Positions 27,694-37,348 are shown, counted from the stretch's first letter. The stretch is 64,000 nucleotides of DNA from Bdellovibrio sp. ZAP7 (GCA_945900755.1 CAMDKS010000007.1:1-64000), one strand, 5' to 3'. Numbers and translations: made by a program. The notes: generated by a model not told the origin, from the sequence alone.

Positions 27694-28320
27694 TTACTTG
27701 CTATAAAGCTCGACGATCATACGTTCTTTCACGTTCAGATGGATATCTTCGCGCGTAGGAACAGCAGTCACTTTGCCTGTTAAACCTTTGTGATCGACAT
27801 CCAACCAACGAATGGCAGCACGCTTCGAAAACAAATCCGCTGCAAGAGTGAATACTGGCATCGTGCGGCTCTTCTCAGAGACAGCCACGAGATCACCGGT
27901 ATCAACCGCTGCACTAGGAATATTAACGCGTTTGCCATTCACAAGAATGTGATTGTGACGAACGATCTGACGGGCCTCTGTACGGCTACGAGCAAAGCCC
28001 ATTCGGTACACAACATTGTCGAGACGTTGTTCGAGTTTCCGGAAGAAAACATCTGGAGTAATACCACGGTCAGCAGACGCTTTTTCAAACGTGTTGCGCA
28101 TGGTTTTTTCAGTCAAGCCGTAAACACGGCGAACTTTTTGCTTTTCACGAAGCTGTTGTCCGAATTCAGACAACTTTCCGCGCTTTTGTCCATGCTGCCC
28201 TGGGGCATAGGCACGACGTTCAAAAGAGCAACGCTCGGTGAAACAACGATCGCCTTTGAGAAACAGTTTCTGGCCTTCGCGGCGGCAGAATCGACATACG
28301 GGTCCATGATAGAGGGCCAT
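27694..28320 (-). CDS. rpsD: 30S ribosomal protein S4
   Basis: S4 is a primary 16S rRNA binder that starts 30S assembly, and in E. coli it represses the alpha operon translationally. The 208-residue protein has the N-terminal cysteine cluster CRFCRREGQKLFLKGDRC (the zinc-type form), the family S4 RNA-binding motif RLDNVVYRMGFARSR and HNHILVNGK. 29 bp after rpsK and 61 bp before rpoA. Confidence 0.97.
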   Translation of the reverse strand: MALYHGPVCRFCRREGQKLFLKGDRCFTERCSFERRAYAPGQHGQKRGKLSEFGQQLREKQKVRRVYGLTEKTMRNTFEKASADRGITPDVFFRKLEQRLDNVVYRMGFARSRTEARQIVRHNHILVNGKRVNIPSAAVDTGDLVAVSEKSRTMPVFTLAADLFSKRAAIRWLDVDHKGLTGKVTAVPTREDIHLNVKERMIVELYSK

Positions 28321-28349
28321 TTTAGAACTCCTTAGTTCTTTAGTTCACT

Positions 28350-28748
28350 TTAAACACGACGACGTTTTGCAGGACGACAGCCGTTATGTGGAATTGGTGT
28401 TACATCCTTGATCATCGTTACTTTGAGGCCGACTCCGGCTAAAGCACGAACAGCGCTTTCACGCCCAGATCCTGGACCCTTAACAAGAACCGCAACAGAT
28501 CGCATTCCTGCGTCCATAGCGCGCTTAGCCGCATCTTCCGCTGCAACCTGTGCCGCGAATGGGGTGCTCTTACGAGATCCCTTGAAGCCTTTGCCACCCG
28601 AGGTAGCCCAGGTAATAACTTCACCGTTCAGATCTGTGATCGTAACGATTGTGTTATTGAAAGTTGCCTGAATATGCGCAACTCCTGCTGGACTAGCTTT
28701 CCGAGTTTTCTTCTTTTTTACGACCGCTCCGGTCTTCACTGTAGCCAT
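28350..28748 (-). CDS. rpsK: 30S ribosomal protein S11
   Basis: S11 lies in the platform of the small subunit and helps shape the mRNA exit. Motifs [16 protein letters not shown] and [19 protein letters not shown] are diagnostic. 132 residues (E. coli 129). Alpha-operon position between rpsM and rpsD. Confidence 0.97.
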   Translation of the reverse strand: MATVKTGAVVKKKKTRKASPAGVAHIQATFNNTIVTITDLNGEVITWATSGGKGFKGSRKSTPFAAQVAAEDAAKRAMDAGMRSVAVLVKGPGSGRESAVRALAGVGLKVTMIKDVTPIPHNGCRPAKRRRV

Positions 28749-28806
28749 TTGCTCTCTCCAGTAGTTTTGATCAACTTATTATCCCGCTGCTAGGAATTAA
28801 TTCCTA

Positions 28807-29187
28807 TTAGCCGACAACAGCTTTTTTCTTATTGGCAACCGTCTTACGTGGGCCTTTACGTGTTCGAGCGTTCGTTTTAGAACGTTGTCCACGAACCGGC
28901 AAGCTCTTGCGATGCCTAAAGCCACGGTAGCAGTTAAGATCCATTAGACGTTTGATGGATAAACCAACTTCACGCTTAAGATCACCTTCAACAAGTAGTC
29001 CAGCTTCGATTACTTTACGTATCGATGCTGTGTCACCTTGATTAAGGTCGTTAGCACGAATGTCAGGGCTTACACCAGCATCAGCTAAAATACGCTGAGC
29101 TTGGCGACGTCCAATGCCATAGATGCTAGTTAAAGCGATTACAATTTTTTTGTTTCCCGGAAGGTCAACACCCGCAATACGAGCCAT
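28807..29187 (-). CDS. rpsM: 30S ribosomal protein S13
   Basis: S13 sits at the head of the small subunit and contacts the large subunit and P-site t[18 protein letters not shown], the helix-turn region [12 protein letters not shown] and the basic tail [17 protein letters not shown] identify it. 126 residues. Follows rpmJ as usual. Confidence 0.97.
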   Translation of the reverse strand: MARIAGVDLPGNKKIVIALTSIYGIGRRQAQRILADAGVSPDIRANDLNQGDTASIRKVIEAGLLVEGDLKREVGLSIKRLMDLNCYRGFRHRKSLPVRGQRSKTNARTRKGPRKTVANKKKAVVG

Positions 29188-29204
29188 TTGTCAATACTCC
29201 AAAC

Positions 29205-29318
29205 TTAGCCTTGAGCTTGTTTATGCTTACCAATGGAACATATCACACGGACGACACCACGACGCCGAATGACTTTGCACTTCTCACAGATTGGTTTTAC
29301 ACTTGTTCTAACTTTCAT
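29205..29318 (-). CDS. rpmJ: 50S ribosomal protein L36
   Basis: A 37-residue protein, [20 protein letters not shown] at its start, with the zinc ribbon ligands CEKC, C and H (C11, C14, C27, H32) of the zinc-binding L36 form. L36 stabilises 23S rRNA near the peptidyl transferase region. It sits between infA and rpsM, its usual place. Confidence 0.96.
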   Translation of the reverse strand: MKVRTSVKPICEKCKVIRRRGVVRVICSIGKHKQAQG

Positions 29319-29330
29319 CTCATCACCTCA

Positions 29331-29549
29331 TTACTTCGCACGATATGTGATACGACCTCGGGACAAATCATATGGAGAAATCTCCAATTTCACCTTGTCT
29401 CCAGGTAGAATCTTAATGAAGTGCATTCGCATCTTTCCGCTGATGTGAGCCAGCACTTCATGTCCATTCTCTAGGGTTACCTTAAACATCGCGTTGGGTA
29501 AAGGCTCTTTTACAACCCCATCAACCTCAATCACGTCTTCTTTCGCCAT
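29331..29549 (-). CDS. infA: Translation initiation factor IF-1
   Basis: IF-1 occupies the A site of the 30S subunit during initiation. The 72-residue protein is one OB-fold with the usual [18 protein letters not shown] start and [12 protein letters not shown] end. It lies between adk and rpmJ. In many bacteria map is placed just before it; here map is about 15 kb away. Confidence 0.96.
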   Translation of the reverse strand: MAKEDVIEVDGVVKEPLPNAMFKVTLENGHEVLAHISGKMRMHFIKILPGDKVKLEISPYDLSRGRITYRAK

Positions 29550-29631
29550 GCTTTTTCTCTCCGAAACACAGCCCCTAATTTTTGGAGGCTGGACTATACA
29601 CTTATTTTATCGATTCCACAACAAATTTCCG

Positions 29632-30279
29632 TTAATTTAGACAAGTCGAGATGGCATCAGTAAGTTCCTTGAAAATCTCGTCTGTTACACCCTCGCCGTT
29701 CACCTTGCAGTAGTTTCCGCGCTTTTGATAGTAGTCCAAAACAGCCTTTGTAGAGGAATCGTAGACATCCAATCGCACGGAAATTGATTTCGCATCATCG
29801 TCTGGCCGCTGATAAAGGGAGCCTCCACACTTGTCACACAAGCCATCCTTTTTAGGAGGATTTCCTGACACATGGAATGACGAACCACAACCAGAACACA
29901 CACGTCGACCACTCAGTCGCGCTATTAGATTGCTTCGTGAAACATCCAAATGGACACAACCACGAACAGGGTGATCGGCTTCAACCACCTTCATCAAAGT
30001 TTCTGCCTGAGCCAAGTTGCGAGGGTAACCATCGAGGATGATCACGTCATTAGACTTGGGTCCGATTTCTTCTTTGAGTACATCCAACAGCACATTGTCG
30101 GGAACCAACTCTCCGCGAGCCATAATCTCGCCGGCGAGTTTTCCGACCTTCGTTCCCAGCTTCACATGTTTGCGAAGCGCATCACCAGTAGAAATCTTCC
30201 TATACCCAGCACGTTCCGAGAGCAAGTCAGCCTGAGTGCCCTTACCAGCACCAGGGGCCCCCATAAGAACGATGATCAT
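29632..30279 (-). CDS. adk: Adenylate kinase with zinc-type lid
   Basis: Converts ATP + AMP to 2 ADP, balancing adenine nucleotides. P-loop GAPGAGKGTQ (7-16), the NMP-binding ISTGDALR and the DGYPRNLAQAE segment are present. The lid carries a four-cysteine zinc site (CSGC and CDKC), a stabilising variant lacking in E. coli Adk. 215 residues. The start ATGA overlaps secY's stop, giving secY-adk translational coupling. Confidence 0.96.
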   Translation of the reverse strand: MIIVLMGAPGAGKGTQADLLSERAGYRKISTGDALRKHVKLGTKVGKLAGEIMARGELVPDNVLLDVLKEEIGPKSNDVIILDGYPRNLAQAETLMKVVEADHPVRGCVHLDVSRSNLIARLSGRRVCSGCGSSFHVSGNPPKKDGLCDKCGGSLYQRPDDDAKSISVRLDVYDSSTKAVLDYYQKRGNYCKVNGEGVTDEIFKELTDAISTCLN

Positions 30280-31604
30280 ACACCGCTCCTGCGTGGGCGA
30301 ATAACGCCGCGCTTAAGGAATCCATCGTACCGCAAAGATTGGCGATGAGCCTCAATTTGACGGAACGTCTCAAGTGCCGTACCAACCACGATTAAAAGAC
30401 TAGTTCCACCGAAGTAAAACTCGACTCCAAACTGATCCGCGAAAACGCTTGGTAGGACACAGATAACAGAGAGGTAAAGAGCTCCTGAAATCGTTAAGCG
30501 AGACACAACTTTGTTGATGTATTCGGCCGTACGAGCACCTGGACGAATACCGGGAATGAATCCACCATTTTTCTTTAGGCTCTCAGCAATATCATCCGCT
30601 TTAAACGTAATCGATGTATAAAAGAACGCGAAAAACAGAATAAGCAGCACGTAAACCGTATTGTATAGCCAACCACCCGCAATAAAAACAGAGTGAATAA
30701 GGCCAGCAAACGCTGAGTCCGGAGTCACTGCCGCAATTGTTTGTGGAAATTGCAACAAAGAACTAGCGAAAATTGGGGGAATAACGCCTGCAGCATTTAG
30801 ACGAATCGGCAGGTGAGTATTCTGACCACCGTAAATTTTGCCGCCAACCTGGCGCTTAGCATACTGGACCGGAACTTGGCGAACGCCTTGCTCCATGAAC
30901 ACAACCCCGCCAATAACCACAATCACCATCGCGACGATCATAAGAATGCGACCAGTGTCCATCTGACTTTGTGCATGCTGAGAATACATGTTTCCAATAA
31001 CACGAGGCAAGCCTGCGACGATTCCAGAAAAGATAATAAGTGACATGCCGTTGCCGACACCGAACTCAGTAATTCGCTCGCCCAACCACATAACGAACGC
31101 CGTACCCGCAGTCAAACTCACTGCCGTCATTACACGCCAAGCCATGCCGCCTTCCAATACTAGACGTCCACCCTGAAAGCTTTGGCTCTCAAGACCTGTT
31201 GCGATCATGTAACCTTGAAATAGAGCCAAGATCATGGTCGCATAACGAGTATATTGATTGATTTTGCGACGGCCTGCCTCGCCCTCTTTTGATAGTTGCT
31301 CCAAATACGGAACGACCACAGTTAGAAGCTGAGCAATAATCGATGCGGAGATGTATGGCATGACGCCCAATGCAAACACGCTGAATCGCTCCAACGCCCC
31401 GCCCGAGAACATGTTGAACATACCGAATAGATTGGCGCCTTGGGTTTTGAAGAAATCCGCAAGTGCGGGCGTATCAACGCCAGCAATCGGGATGTGAACT
31501 CCAATGCGATACACCGCCAAAAATGCCAGTGTATAAATTATTTTCTTCTGGAGGTGATTTAGAGTACCCTCGGGGAGCTTACTAATTCCTTGAGCCACGC
31601 TCAC
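30276..31604 (-). CDS. secY: Protein translocase subunit SecY
   Basis: SecY is the channel of the Sec translocon in the inner membrane. The 442-residue protein has about ten membrane segments, plug region GGALERFSVFALGVMPYISASI, the cytosolic loop ending in QGVRQVPVQYAKR, and KKNGGFIPGIRPG. Start is GTG (31602-31604), overlapping the stop of rplO by four bases (GTGA). Overlaps adk at the other end. Confidence 0.97.
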   Translation of the reverse strand: MSVAQGISKLPEGTLNHLQKKIIYTLAFLAVYRIGVHIPIAGVDTPALADFFKTQGANLFGMFNMFSGGALERFSVFALGVMPYISASIIAQLLTVVVPYLEQLSKEGEAGRRKINQYTRYATMILALFQGYMIATGLESQSFQGGRLVLEGGMAWRVMTAVSLTAGTAFVMWLGERITEFGVGNGMSLIIFSGIVAGLPRVIGNMYSQHAQSQMDTGRILMIVAMVIVVIGGVVFMEQGVRQVPVQYAKRQVGGKIYGGQNTHLPIRLNAAGVIPPIFASSLLQFPQTIAAVTPDSAFAGLIHSVFIAGGWLYNTVYVLLILFFAFFYTSITFKADDIAESLKKNGGFIPGIRPGARTAEYINKVVSRLTISGALYLSVICVLPSVFADQFGVEFYFGGTSLLIVVGTALETFRQIEAHRQSLRYDGFLKRGVIRPRRSGV

Positions 31605-32080
31605 TTCTCCTTAATTTCAACGCTTCCGCCGGCTTTCTCGATTGCAATCTTTGCAGACGAGCTAACCTTATCAACAGCAATAGTAAATTTCTTTTTCAAC
31701 TCACCATTTCCAAGTAATTTAACTGGAAATGTAGGGTAGCGAATCATTCCTTTTTCTTTAAGAAATGCGACGGTAATTTTCGTACCGGCTTCAAATTTCT
31801 CAAGAAGGGAGATATTAAGGATGTTGTACTCAATGCGAAATGGATTAGTGAATCCACGTTTTGGCAAACGACGGTATAGAGGAGTTTGACCGCCCTCAAA
31901 GCCCGCACGAATTCCACCGCCCTTACGAGCCGTTTGACCTTTTCCACCCCGAGCGGCAGTTTTACCCATTCCGCTACCTGGGCCACGGCCTAGGCGTTTT
32001 TTCTTGGTGTTGGAACCCGGAGCTGGGCTCAAGTTTCCTAAAGTCTTCATTTCTGTTTTTACTTCTGTTTTGGTAGCCAT
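31601..32080 (-). CDS. rplO: 50S ribosomal protein L15
   Basis: L15 is a late assembly protein of the large subunit. The Gly/Lys-rich N-terminal tail (RLGRGPGSGMGKTAARGGKG) that threads into 23S rRNA is present, then KRGFTNPFRIEYNILN. 159 residues with an N-terminal extension of about 12 residues over the E. coli protein. The ATG at 32080 may be replaced by one at about 32050 (MKTLGNLSP), which matches the family start better. Confidence 0.95.
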   Translation of the reverse strand: MATKTEVKTEMKTLGNLSPAPGSNTKKKRLGRGPGSGMGKTAARGGKGQTARKGGGIRAGFEGGQTPLYRRLPKRGFTNPFRIEYNILNISLLEKFEAGTKITVAFLKEKGMIRYPTFPVKLLGNGELKKKFTIAVDKVSSSAKIAIEKAGGSVEIKEK

Positions 32081-32141
32081 TTTGTCCGACCCTTATCTGG
32101 AGAACTTGATCTCGCGCCTTTAAACTTACGTCTCTAATTCA

Positions 32142-32324
32142 TTACGCTCTCAACTGATACTTAACGAGGTGTTTAACCTTGTTGAGCATTCCACGGATAC
32201 AGTTGTTATCCTTGTGCGTTTTCGTTTTACCAATGCGCCCGAGTCCAAGACCCCTCATCACAAGACGATTTGCCTCAGCTTGACCAATGATGCTACGCGT
32301 TTGCGTTACAATAATCTGGCTCAT
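32142..32324 (-). CDS. rpmD: 50S ribosomal protein L30
   Basis: 60-residue protein with the L30 pattern: VTQTRSIIG at the start, then [17 protein letters not shown]. It binds 23S rRNA near L15 and 5S. Its ATG overlaps the stop of rpsE by four bases. Confidence 0.95.
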   Translation of the reverse strand: MSQIIVTQTRSIIGQAEANRLVMRGLGLGRIGKTKTHKDNNCIRGMLNKVKHLVKYQLRA

Positions 32325-32914
32325 TTTTTATCCCCTGTCTTAACAGATGCTTTTTTCTTCTTTGCTCCGCGAACCTGAAGCACTTCAGCAAGCGTCTTAC
32401 CGCGAGCGGCTGCATAGTCATCTGGAGAAACCAATTGGTTAAGGCCATTCACCGTTGCGCGAACAACCGAGTGGTAGTTCTTGGTTCCGTGGACTTTACA
32501 AACAATATCTTGAATTCCGGCCAATTCACAAATGATACGAACAGCACCACCGGCGATTGTACCAGTTCCTTTTTTTGCAGGGAACATAATCACTTTCGCA
32601 GCGCCGAATTTACCAGTGACGTCGAAAGGAATGGTTCCTTCTGGAGAAATGAAAACTTTAAGAAGGTTTTTCTTAGCTTGGTCAGCGCCTTTTTTGATTG
32701 CGTCAGGAACTTCGCCAGCTTTACCAAGGCCGAATCCAACGCGACCTTTACCGTCTCCTACGCAAACAAGTGCGGAGAAGCTGAAGCGACGTCCGCCCTT
32801 AACAACTTTTGCAACCCGTGCAATGTGAACGACGCGGTCTTGAAAACCATCGCCTTCAGCTTGCTGGTCATTTTTCTTAAAATCTTTGTTATTTGATCTA
32901 GGTTCGTTCGCCAC
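32321..32914 (-). CDS. rpsE: 30S ribosomal protein S5
   Basis: S5 sits at the back of the small subunit and affects accuracy and mRNA helicase action. The conserved core [21 protein letters not shown] and [19 protein letters not shown] is clear. 197 residues, longer than E. coli (167), by a charged N-terminal stretch and a Lys-rich tail. Overlaps rpmD by four bases. Confidence 0.97.
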   Translation of the reverse strand: MANEPRSNNKDFKKNDQQAEGDGFQDRVVHIARVAKVVKGGRRFSFSALVCVGDGKGRVGFGLGKAGEVPDAIKKGADQAKKNLLKVFISPEGTIPFDVTGKFGAAKVIMFPAKKGTGTIAGGAVRIICELAGIQDIVCKVHGTKNYHSVVRATVNGLNQLVSPDDYAAARGKTLAEVLQVRGAKKKKASVKTGDKK

Positions 32915-32974
32915 GAGATTCTCCTCGATTTTTCTTCATTTAGTTTAGTTGATGCAAAACAGTCCAAAGTCGAA

Positions 32975-33328
32975 TTAAAAGTCTAGTCCACCTTCACGTG
33001 CCGCAGCTGCAAGAGCAGCAATCCGACCATGATAACGGTATCCATTCTTATCAAAAACAACTGCAGTTATTTTTGCAGCTTTGCATTTAGCAGCGAGGTC
33101 TGTTCCGATTTTTGTGCAGGCGTCTTTGTTTGCGCGCCCAGCAGCTTCATAGGAATTAACTGACACAAGGGTCTTGCCCGTTACATCATCGATGACTTGA
33201 GCCGTGATGTGTTTTGCAGATCGGAATACCGATAAGCGCGGACGATCCGCGGTGCCAGATACTTTCGAACGGATTCGAAGCTTACGGCGAAGACGGAGTG
33301 AATTCTTTTTTGCGACTTTATTTGCCAT
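32975..33328 (-). CDS. rplR: 50S ribosomal protein L18
   Basis: L18 binds 5S rRNA and docks it onto the large subunit. The motif RLRRKLRIRSKVSGTADRPRLSVFRS is cut here to its key elements RRKLRIR and RPRLSVFRS; the C-terminus ends AREGGLDF as usual. 117 residues, same as E. coli. Confidence 0.96.
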   Translation of the reverse strand: MANKVAKKNSLRLRRKLRIRSKVSGTADRPRLSVFRSAKHITAQVIDDVTGKTLVSVNSYEAAGRANKDACTKIGTDLAAKCKAAKITAVVFDKNGYRYHGRIAALAAAAREGGLDF

Positions 33329-33365
33329 GACACCCTCAATTTATACAGCGAGACGATAGTAGATA

Positions 33366-33908
33366 TTACTTCTTACCAGCTGCTTTACCCACTTTAGTTA
33401 CGATTACTTCTTCTGCGTAGCGAATACCTTTACCGTGGTACGGCTCAGGAGGACGTACTCCACGAATAGTTGCAGCCAATTGACCAACAACTTCTTTCTC
33501 AGCACCAGATATAGAGATGTTAACTACTTTGTCAACTTTGATCTCGATACCAGCAGGCGCAACAATTTCCACAGGATGGCTGTAGCCAACCATAAGCGTT
33601 AGATTGCGACCGTTTTGAGCTGCTTTGTAGCCAACGCCAACTAATGTTAAGTTTTTTGTAAAGCCTGTGGTCACACCGACAACCATGTTGTCGATAAGCG
33701 TACGGGTCAAACCGTGGAAACGAGCACTATCTTTTCCGACAACTTTTGGGAAAACAGTTAGCACACCATCGGTGACTACTGCGTTCATTGTGTTGTGGAT
33801 TTCTCTCGCAACATTGCCTTTCGGCCCCTTAACAGCGACGTTTTGACCAGTTACTGTAACAGTGACGCCTTTGGCGATGATTACAGGTTTTTTTCCAATT
33901 CGAGACAT
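33366..33908 (-). CDS. rplF: 50S ribosomal protein L6
   Basis: L6 lies at the base of the L7/L12 stalk near the sarcin-ricin loop. MSRIGKKPV at the start and PEPYHGKGIRYAEEVI near the C-terminus are diagnostic. 180 residues. spc-operon position between rpsH and rplR. Confidence 0.97.
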   Translation of the reverse strand: MSRIGKKPVIIAKGVTVTVTGQNVAVKGPKGNVAREIHNTMNAVVTDGVLTVFPKVVGKDSARFHGLTRTLIDNMVVGVTTGFTKNLTLVGVGYKAAQNGRNLTLMVGYSHPVEIVAPAGIEIKVDKVVNISISGAEKEVVGQLAATIRGVRPPEPYHGKGIRYAEEVIVTKVGKAAGKK

Positions 33909-33943
33909 TTAATAGCTCCTAAACAATTCACTTAATCTACTAA

Positions 33944-34342
33944 TTAATAAACAGAACACATAATCTCGCCGCCGACGTTGAGTTGGCGAGCTTCACGATC
34001 TGCCATCACACCCTTCGGAGTTGAGAGAATCGAGATGCCCAAACCATTCTTAACGAATGGGATCGAATCTACGCCCACATATACACGGTGGCTTGGTGTG
34101 CTAATTCGGGAGATGTTGCGAATTGCGCCTTTGCCTTCTTCACTATACTTAAGTGCGATCTTAATGATGCCTTGTTTGCGGTCACGGATACACTTGTAGT
34201 TTTTGATAAAACCTTCATCCTTGAGGATGTGGGTTACCGCAATTTTAACCATAGAAGCAGGTATTGAAACTACTTCGTGGTTTGCTTGCTGTGCGTTACG
34301 GATCCTGGTTAAAAGATCTGCGATTGGGTCATTTGGGCGCAT
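33944..34342 (-). CDS. rpsH: 30S ribosomal protein S8
   Basis: S8 is a central-domain 16S rRNA binder; in E. coli it also represses spc-operon translation at the rplE region. 132 residues with DPIADLLTRIRNAQ at the start and GISILSTPKGVMADREAR near the C-terminus. 34 bp after rpsN. Confidence 0.97.
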   Translation of the reverse strand: MRPNDPIADLLTRIRNAQQANHEVVSIPASMVKIAVTHILKDEGFIKNYKCIRDRKQGIIKIALKYSEEGKGAIRNISRISTPSHRVYVGVDSIPFVKNGLGISILSTPKGVMADREARQLNVGGEIMCSVY

Positions 34343-34375
34343 GTCTGTCTCTCCGAAAATTCATTAGTCGTTTGA

Positions 34376-34561
34376 TTACCAAGATGCCTTAGTTACACCT
34401 GGCAGCAATCCTTTGAGTGCCATAGTGCGGAAGCAAATACGGCAGATGCCGAACTTACGGTAAACCGCTTTAGGGCGACCACAATTGGCGCAACGAGTGT
34501 ATGCACGTACCGAAAATTTCGGCGTCTTAGCTGCTTTTTGAATCATGGCTTTAGTTGCCAT
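34376..34561 (-). CDS. rpsN: 30S ribosomal protein S14, short zinc-binding form
   Basis: 61-residue S14 with the two zinc pairs CANC and CRIC (the C+ form), and the family's [10 protein letters not shown] and KASW ending. E. coli has the 101-residue zinc-free form. It lies in the small-subunit head. Usual spc position between rplE and rpsH. Confidence 0.96.
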   Translation of the reverse strand: MATKAMIQKAAKTPKFSVRAYTRCANCGRPKAVYRKFGICRICFRTMALKGLLPGVTKASW

Positions 34562-34588
34562 TTGAACTCCTATCCTCTGGCGTTCTGG

Positions 34589-35134
34589 TTATTTACGGAA
34601 CGGGAATTTGAATTTGTCTAATAGGGCTCTCGCATGTGTGTCGCTCTGAGAGCTAGTCACAATCGTAATACCCATGCCGCGCATCTTATCAATTTTATCG
34701 TAATCAATTTCAGGGAAAATGATTTGCTCTTTAATGCCTATGGTGTAGTTTCCGCGGCCGTCAAATGCTTTTGGAGTATAGCCTTTGAAGTCACGAACAC
34801 GTGGCACCGAGACGTTAATAAACCGGTCGAGAAATTCGTACATCTTAGCTCGACGAAGAGTTACAGAACAACCGATAGGAGCGCCTTCACGGAGCTTAAA
34901 GGTTGCGATGCTTTTCTTTGAACGAGTTGTGATCGGTTTCTGACCTGTAATAGCCGTAAGCTCAACTACAGCAGCTTCCAAAAACTTGATGTTTTGGGTC
35001 GCATCGCCTTGGCCGATGTTTACAACGATTTTCGATAATTTTGGCACTTGCATGACGTTTTCAAGTCCGAGCTCTTTTACAAGAGCGGCTTTGAATTCTG
35101 TTTCATACATTTTTTGTAGTCTAGGTTTAGTCAT
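34589..35134 (-). CDS. rplE: 50S ribosomal protein L5
   Basis: L5 binds 5S rRNA and contacts the small subunit through a bridge. 181 residues with PRLQKMYE at the start, [21 protein letters not shown] and the [13 protein letters not shown] end. Only 35 bp separate it from rplN; rplX (L24), which lies here in the classical spc operon, is missing. Confidence 0.97.
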   Translation of the reverse strand: MTKPRLQKMYETEFKAALVKELGLENVMQVPKLSKIVVNIGQGDATQNIKFLEAAVVELTAITGQKPITTRSKKSIATFKLREGAPIGCSVTLRRAKMYEFLDRFINVSVPRVRDFKGYTPKAFDGRGNYTIGIKEQIIFPEIDYDKIDKMRGMGITIVTSSQSDTHARALLDKFKFPFRK

Positions 35135-35169
35135 TTTTTTTTCTCTATATAAACAAGCTTAAGTTGCAA

Positions 35170-35541
35170 TTACAATACTTCAGGCGCCAGGGATGCAATT
35201 CGACCGAAGCCAGAAGTACGAACTTCACGCGCTACTGGTCCAAATATACGTGTACCAATCGGCTCATTATCTTTGCCTTTGATAAGTACTGCTGCATTTT
35301 GATCAAAGCGGATCGACGTGCCATCTTTGCGCATGATCTCTTTGATCGTGCGAACGACTACAGCCTTGTGAACTGAGCCTTTGATGATTTTGCTGTTTGC
35401 GGCAGCTTCTTTGATCGAAACCACGATGATATCGCCGACGGAGGCATACTTCTTTTTACTTCCACCCAGAACTTTAAAGCATTTTAGCTTTTTGGCTCCT
35501 GAGTTATCCCCTGCTGCGAGGACTGTTTCCATCTGGATCAT
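35170..35541 (-). CDS. rplN: 50S ribosomal protein L14
   Basis: L14 forms intersubunit bridges and binds the silencing factor RsfS. 123 residues, identical in length to E. coli, with [18 protein letters not shown] and [13 protein letters not shown]. It lies 58 bp after rpsQ. The next gene is rplE rather than rplX. Confidence 0.97.
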   Translation of the reverse strand: MIQMETVLAAGDNSGAKKLKCFKVLGGSKKKYASVGDIIVVSIKEAAANSKIIKGSVHKAVVVRTIKEIMRKDGTSIRFDQNAAVLIKGKDNEPIGTRIFGPVAREVRTSGFGRIASLAPEVL

Positions 35542-35599
35542 TTCGTTCGCTCCTATTACTTTCGCACTTGCTTAATACAAGCACCCAATCGAACTCAAA

Positions 35600-35872
35600 T
35601 TACGCTTTACGCACAATGCGTACTAACGTGAACTTCTTCTTTGCGCTCATCGGACGGGATGGGCGTACTATGACTTCGTCACCAACATTGGATTGGTTCG
35701 TATCATCATGGAACATCAACTTAGTACGACGACGAAGATATTTTCCCGCAATCGGATGCTTCACAAGACGCTCAACCACCGCAACGCGGGACTTCAACAT
35801 CTTATCGCTCGTCACTACGCAGCGAACTTCTTTGATGACTTTTTCTACTGTTTTGTCTGTTGCCTGGCTCAT
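35600..35872 (-). CDS. rpsQ: 30S ribosomal protein S17
   Basis: S17 is an OB-fold protein binding 16S rRNA early in assembly. 90 residues with RVAVVERLVKHPIAGKYLRR and GDEVIVRPSRPMSAKKKF. Lies 23 bp after rpmC. Confidence 0.96.
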   Translation of the reverse strand: MSQATDKTVEKVIKEVRCVVTSDKMLKSRVAVVERLVKHPIAGKYLRRRTKLMFHDDTNQSNVGDEVIVRPSRPMSAKKKFTLVRIVRKA

Positions 35873-35895
35873 GAATGCCTCTTACTCTTTGTTAC

Positions 35896-36252
35896 TTACT
35901 TTGTCTTCGCCGTTACTTTAGATTTCACTGAAGATTTTACTTCAGCCTTTGGCTTAGCTGCAGCTTTAGCTTTGACTTCAGTCTTAGCCTTTGCTTTAAC
36001 TGGAGCTTTAGCAGCTACTGGTTTAGCTGTAACCTTAGTTTTGACCCCAACAACAGCCTTCTCAACAGCAACTGTTAGAAGACGAGCTAGGTTCTTACGC
36101 ATGTTACGGGCCGTCGCTTTTGCCTGTGGTCCTGCGTTATACACGTCCATTCGCATTCCGACAAGCTCTTTACGAATGTTTTTCGCAGTGTCACTAATCT
36201 TCTTTGCGTCCATAGAACGGACCTCTTTAGCACTATTCTTTTTAAATTCCAT
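35896..36252 (-). CDS. rpmC: 50S ribosomal protein L29 with a long Ala/Lys-rich tail
   Basis: L29 sits beside the polypeptide exit tunnel next to L23 and is part of the docking site for SRP and trigger factor. Residues 10-68 fit L29 (EVRSMDAKKISDTAKNIRKE and NMRKNLARLLTVAVEKA). Residues about 70-118 are a tail of Ala, Lys, Val and Thr with little else, almost doubling the protein (E. coli 63). It ends in the normal place 23 bp before rpsQ, so the tail is not a misread stop. rplP precedes it by 3 bp. Confidence 0.92.
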   Translation of the reverse strand: MEFKKNSAKEVRSMDAKKISDTAKNIRKELVGMRMDVYNAGPQAKATARNMRKNLARLLTVAVEKAVVGVKTKVTAKPVAAKAPVKAKAKTEVKAKAAAKPKAEVKSSVKSKVTAKTK

Positions 36253-36255
36253 AAC

Positions 36256-36678
36256 TTAACCCCACGGATCATCTTGTCTAGCGATGAATTTTGTTTCTAT
36301 ATTTAGCTTGGCAGCAGCAAGTGCCAAAGCCTGGCTGGCTGTGGCTTTGTCTACTCCGGCCATTTCGTAAAGGATCTTACCTGGCTTAATGACAGCGATA
36401 TAGTATTCTACGCTACCCTTACCCGAACCCATCCGTGTCTCGGCTGGCTTCTTGGTGATCGGCTTGTCTGGGAAGATCTTAATAAGAACTTCGCCACCGC
36501 GTTTAATATGACGAGTCATAGCAACACGGGCTGCCTCGATTTGACGTGCCGTCACTTTGCCGTGCTCCATCGCCATTAGACCATAGTCGCCTTTGGTCAA
36601 TTCGGTGCCGCCTTTGGCTTTACCTTTAACGCGTCCCTTATGGGCTTTCCGGTATTTCATTCTCTTTGGGGCTAGCAT
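36256..36678 (-). CDS. rplP: 50S ribosomal protein L16
   Basis: L16 helps position A-site tRNA on the large subunit. 140 residues with [46 protein letters not shown] and the [14 protein letters not shown] motif. Lies 31 bp after rpsC and only 3 bp before rpmC. Confidence 0.97.
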   Translation of the reverse strand: MLAPKRMKYRKAHKGRVKGKAKGGTELTKGDYGLMAMEHGKVTARQIEAARVAMTRHIKRGGEVLIKIFPDKPITKKPAETRMGSGKGSVEYYIAVIKPGKILYEMAGVDKATASQALALAAAKLNIETKFIARQDDPWG

Positions 36679-36709
36679 CTAAGCTCTCCTCTCAACTCAT
36701 TAAAATAGT

Positions 36710-37348
36710 TCAGTTAGTAAGAATATCGCCTTTGAAAATCCAAACCTTTACGCCTGTTAAGCCGTAAGTTGTATATGCTTCCGCTGTGGCATAGTCGATG
36801 TCAGCGCGGATCGTATGCAGAGGCACCCGACCTTCCATGTAACGCTCTTCACGAGACATTTCTGCTCCGCCAAGGCGACCGGAAAGGCTAACTTTAATTC
36901 CTTTAGCCCCAGCCTTCATTGAACTTCCCATAGCTTTTTTCATTGCTCGGCGGAAAGAAACTCGTTTTTCGAGCTGTGCCCTGATGCTCTCAGCTACTAA
37001 TTTCGCGTCGAGATCTGGCTTCTTTACCTCAAATACGTTGAGCACTGGCTCACCGGATTTGATATTGCAAGCCGCAATGATTTCTTTTTTAAGATCATCT
37101 GCACCAGCACCCTTTTTACCAATAATGATACCAGGACGGCTGCTGTGGATGTTGATTCTCAGATTCGGTTTAGCTCGCTCAATTTCGACGTTTGCGATGC
37201 CTGCGGCCTCAAACTTCTTGTTGATAAACTTACGGATCTTGATGTCTTCAAGCAGCAAATCTTTGTAGTTATTGACTGCGAACCATCGCGACGACCACGT
37301 ACGAGTGATGCCTAATCTGAATCCGACTGGATGTACTTTCTGTCCCAC
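36710..37348 (-). CDS. rpsC: 30S ribosomal protein S3
   Basis: S3 lies at the mRNA entry of the small subunit and has helicase activity with S4 and S5. The KH domain motif [20 protein letters not shown] and the C-terminal [20 protein letters not shown] are clear. 212 residues, so without the longer tail of E. coli S3 (233). S10-operon position after rplV. Confidence 0.97.
   Translation of the reverse strand: MGQKVHPVGFRLGITRTWSSRWFAVNNYKDLLLEDIKIRKFINKKFEAAGIANVEIERAKPNLRINIHSSRPGIIIGKKGAGADDLKKEIIAACNIKSGEPVLNVFEVKKPDLDAKLVAESIRAQLEKRVSFRRAMKKAMGSSMKAGAKGIKVSLSGRLGGAEMSREERYMEGRVPLHTIRADIDYATAEAYTTYGLTGVKVWIFKGDILTN

Noticed and set aside
32435-32896. 153-residue plus-strand frame over rpsE
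   Set aside because: Shadow of a certain ribosomal gene with biased codons.
35568-36259. Long plus-strand frames over rpsQ and rpmC, including one of 188 residues
   Set aside because: They arise from the Ala/Lys-rich tail of L29 read backwards; the ribosomal genes are certain.
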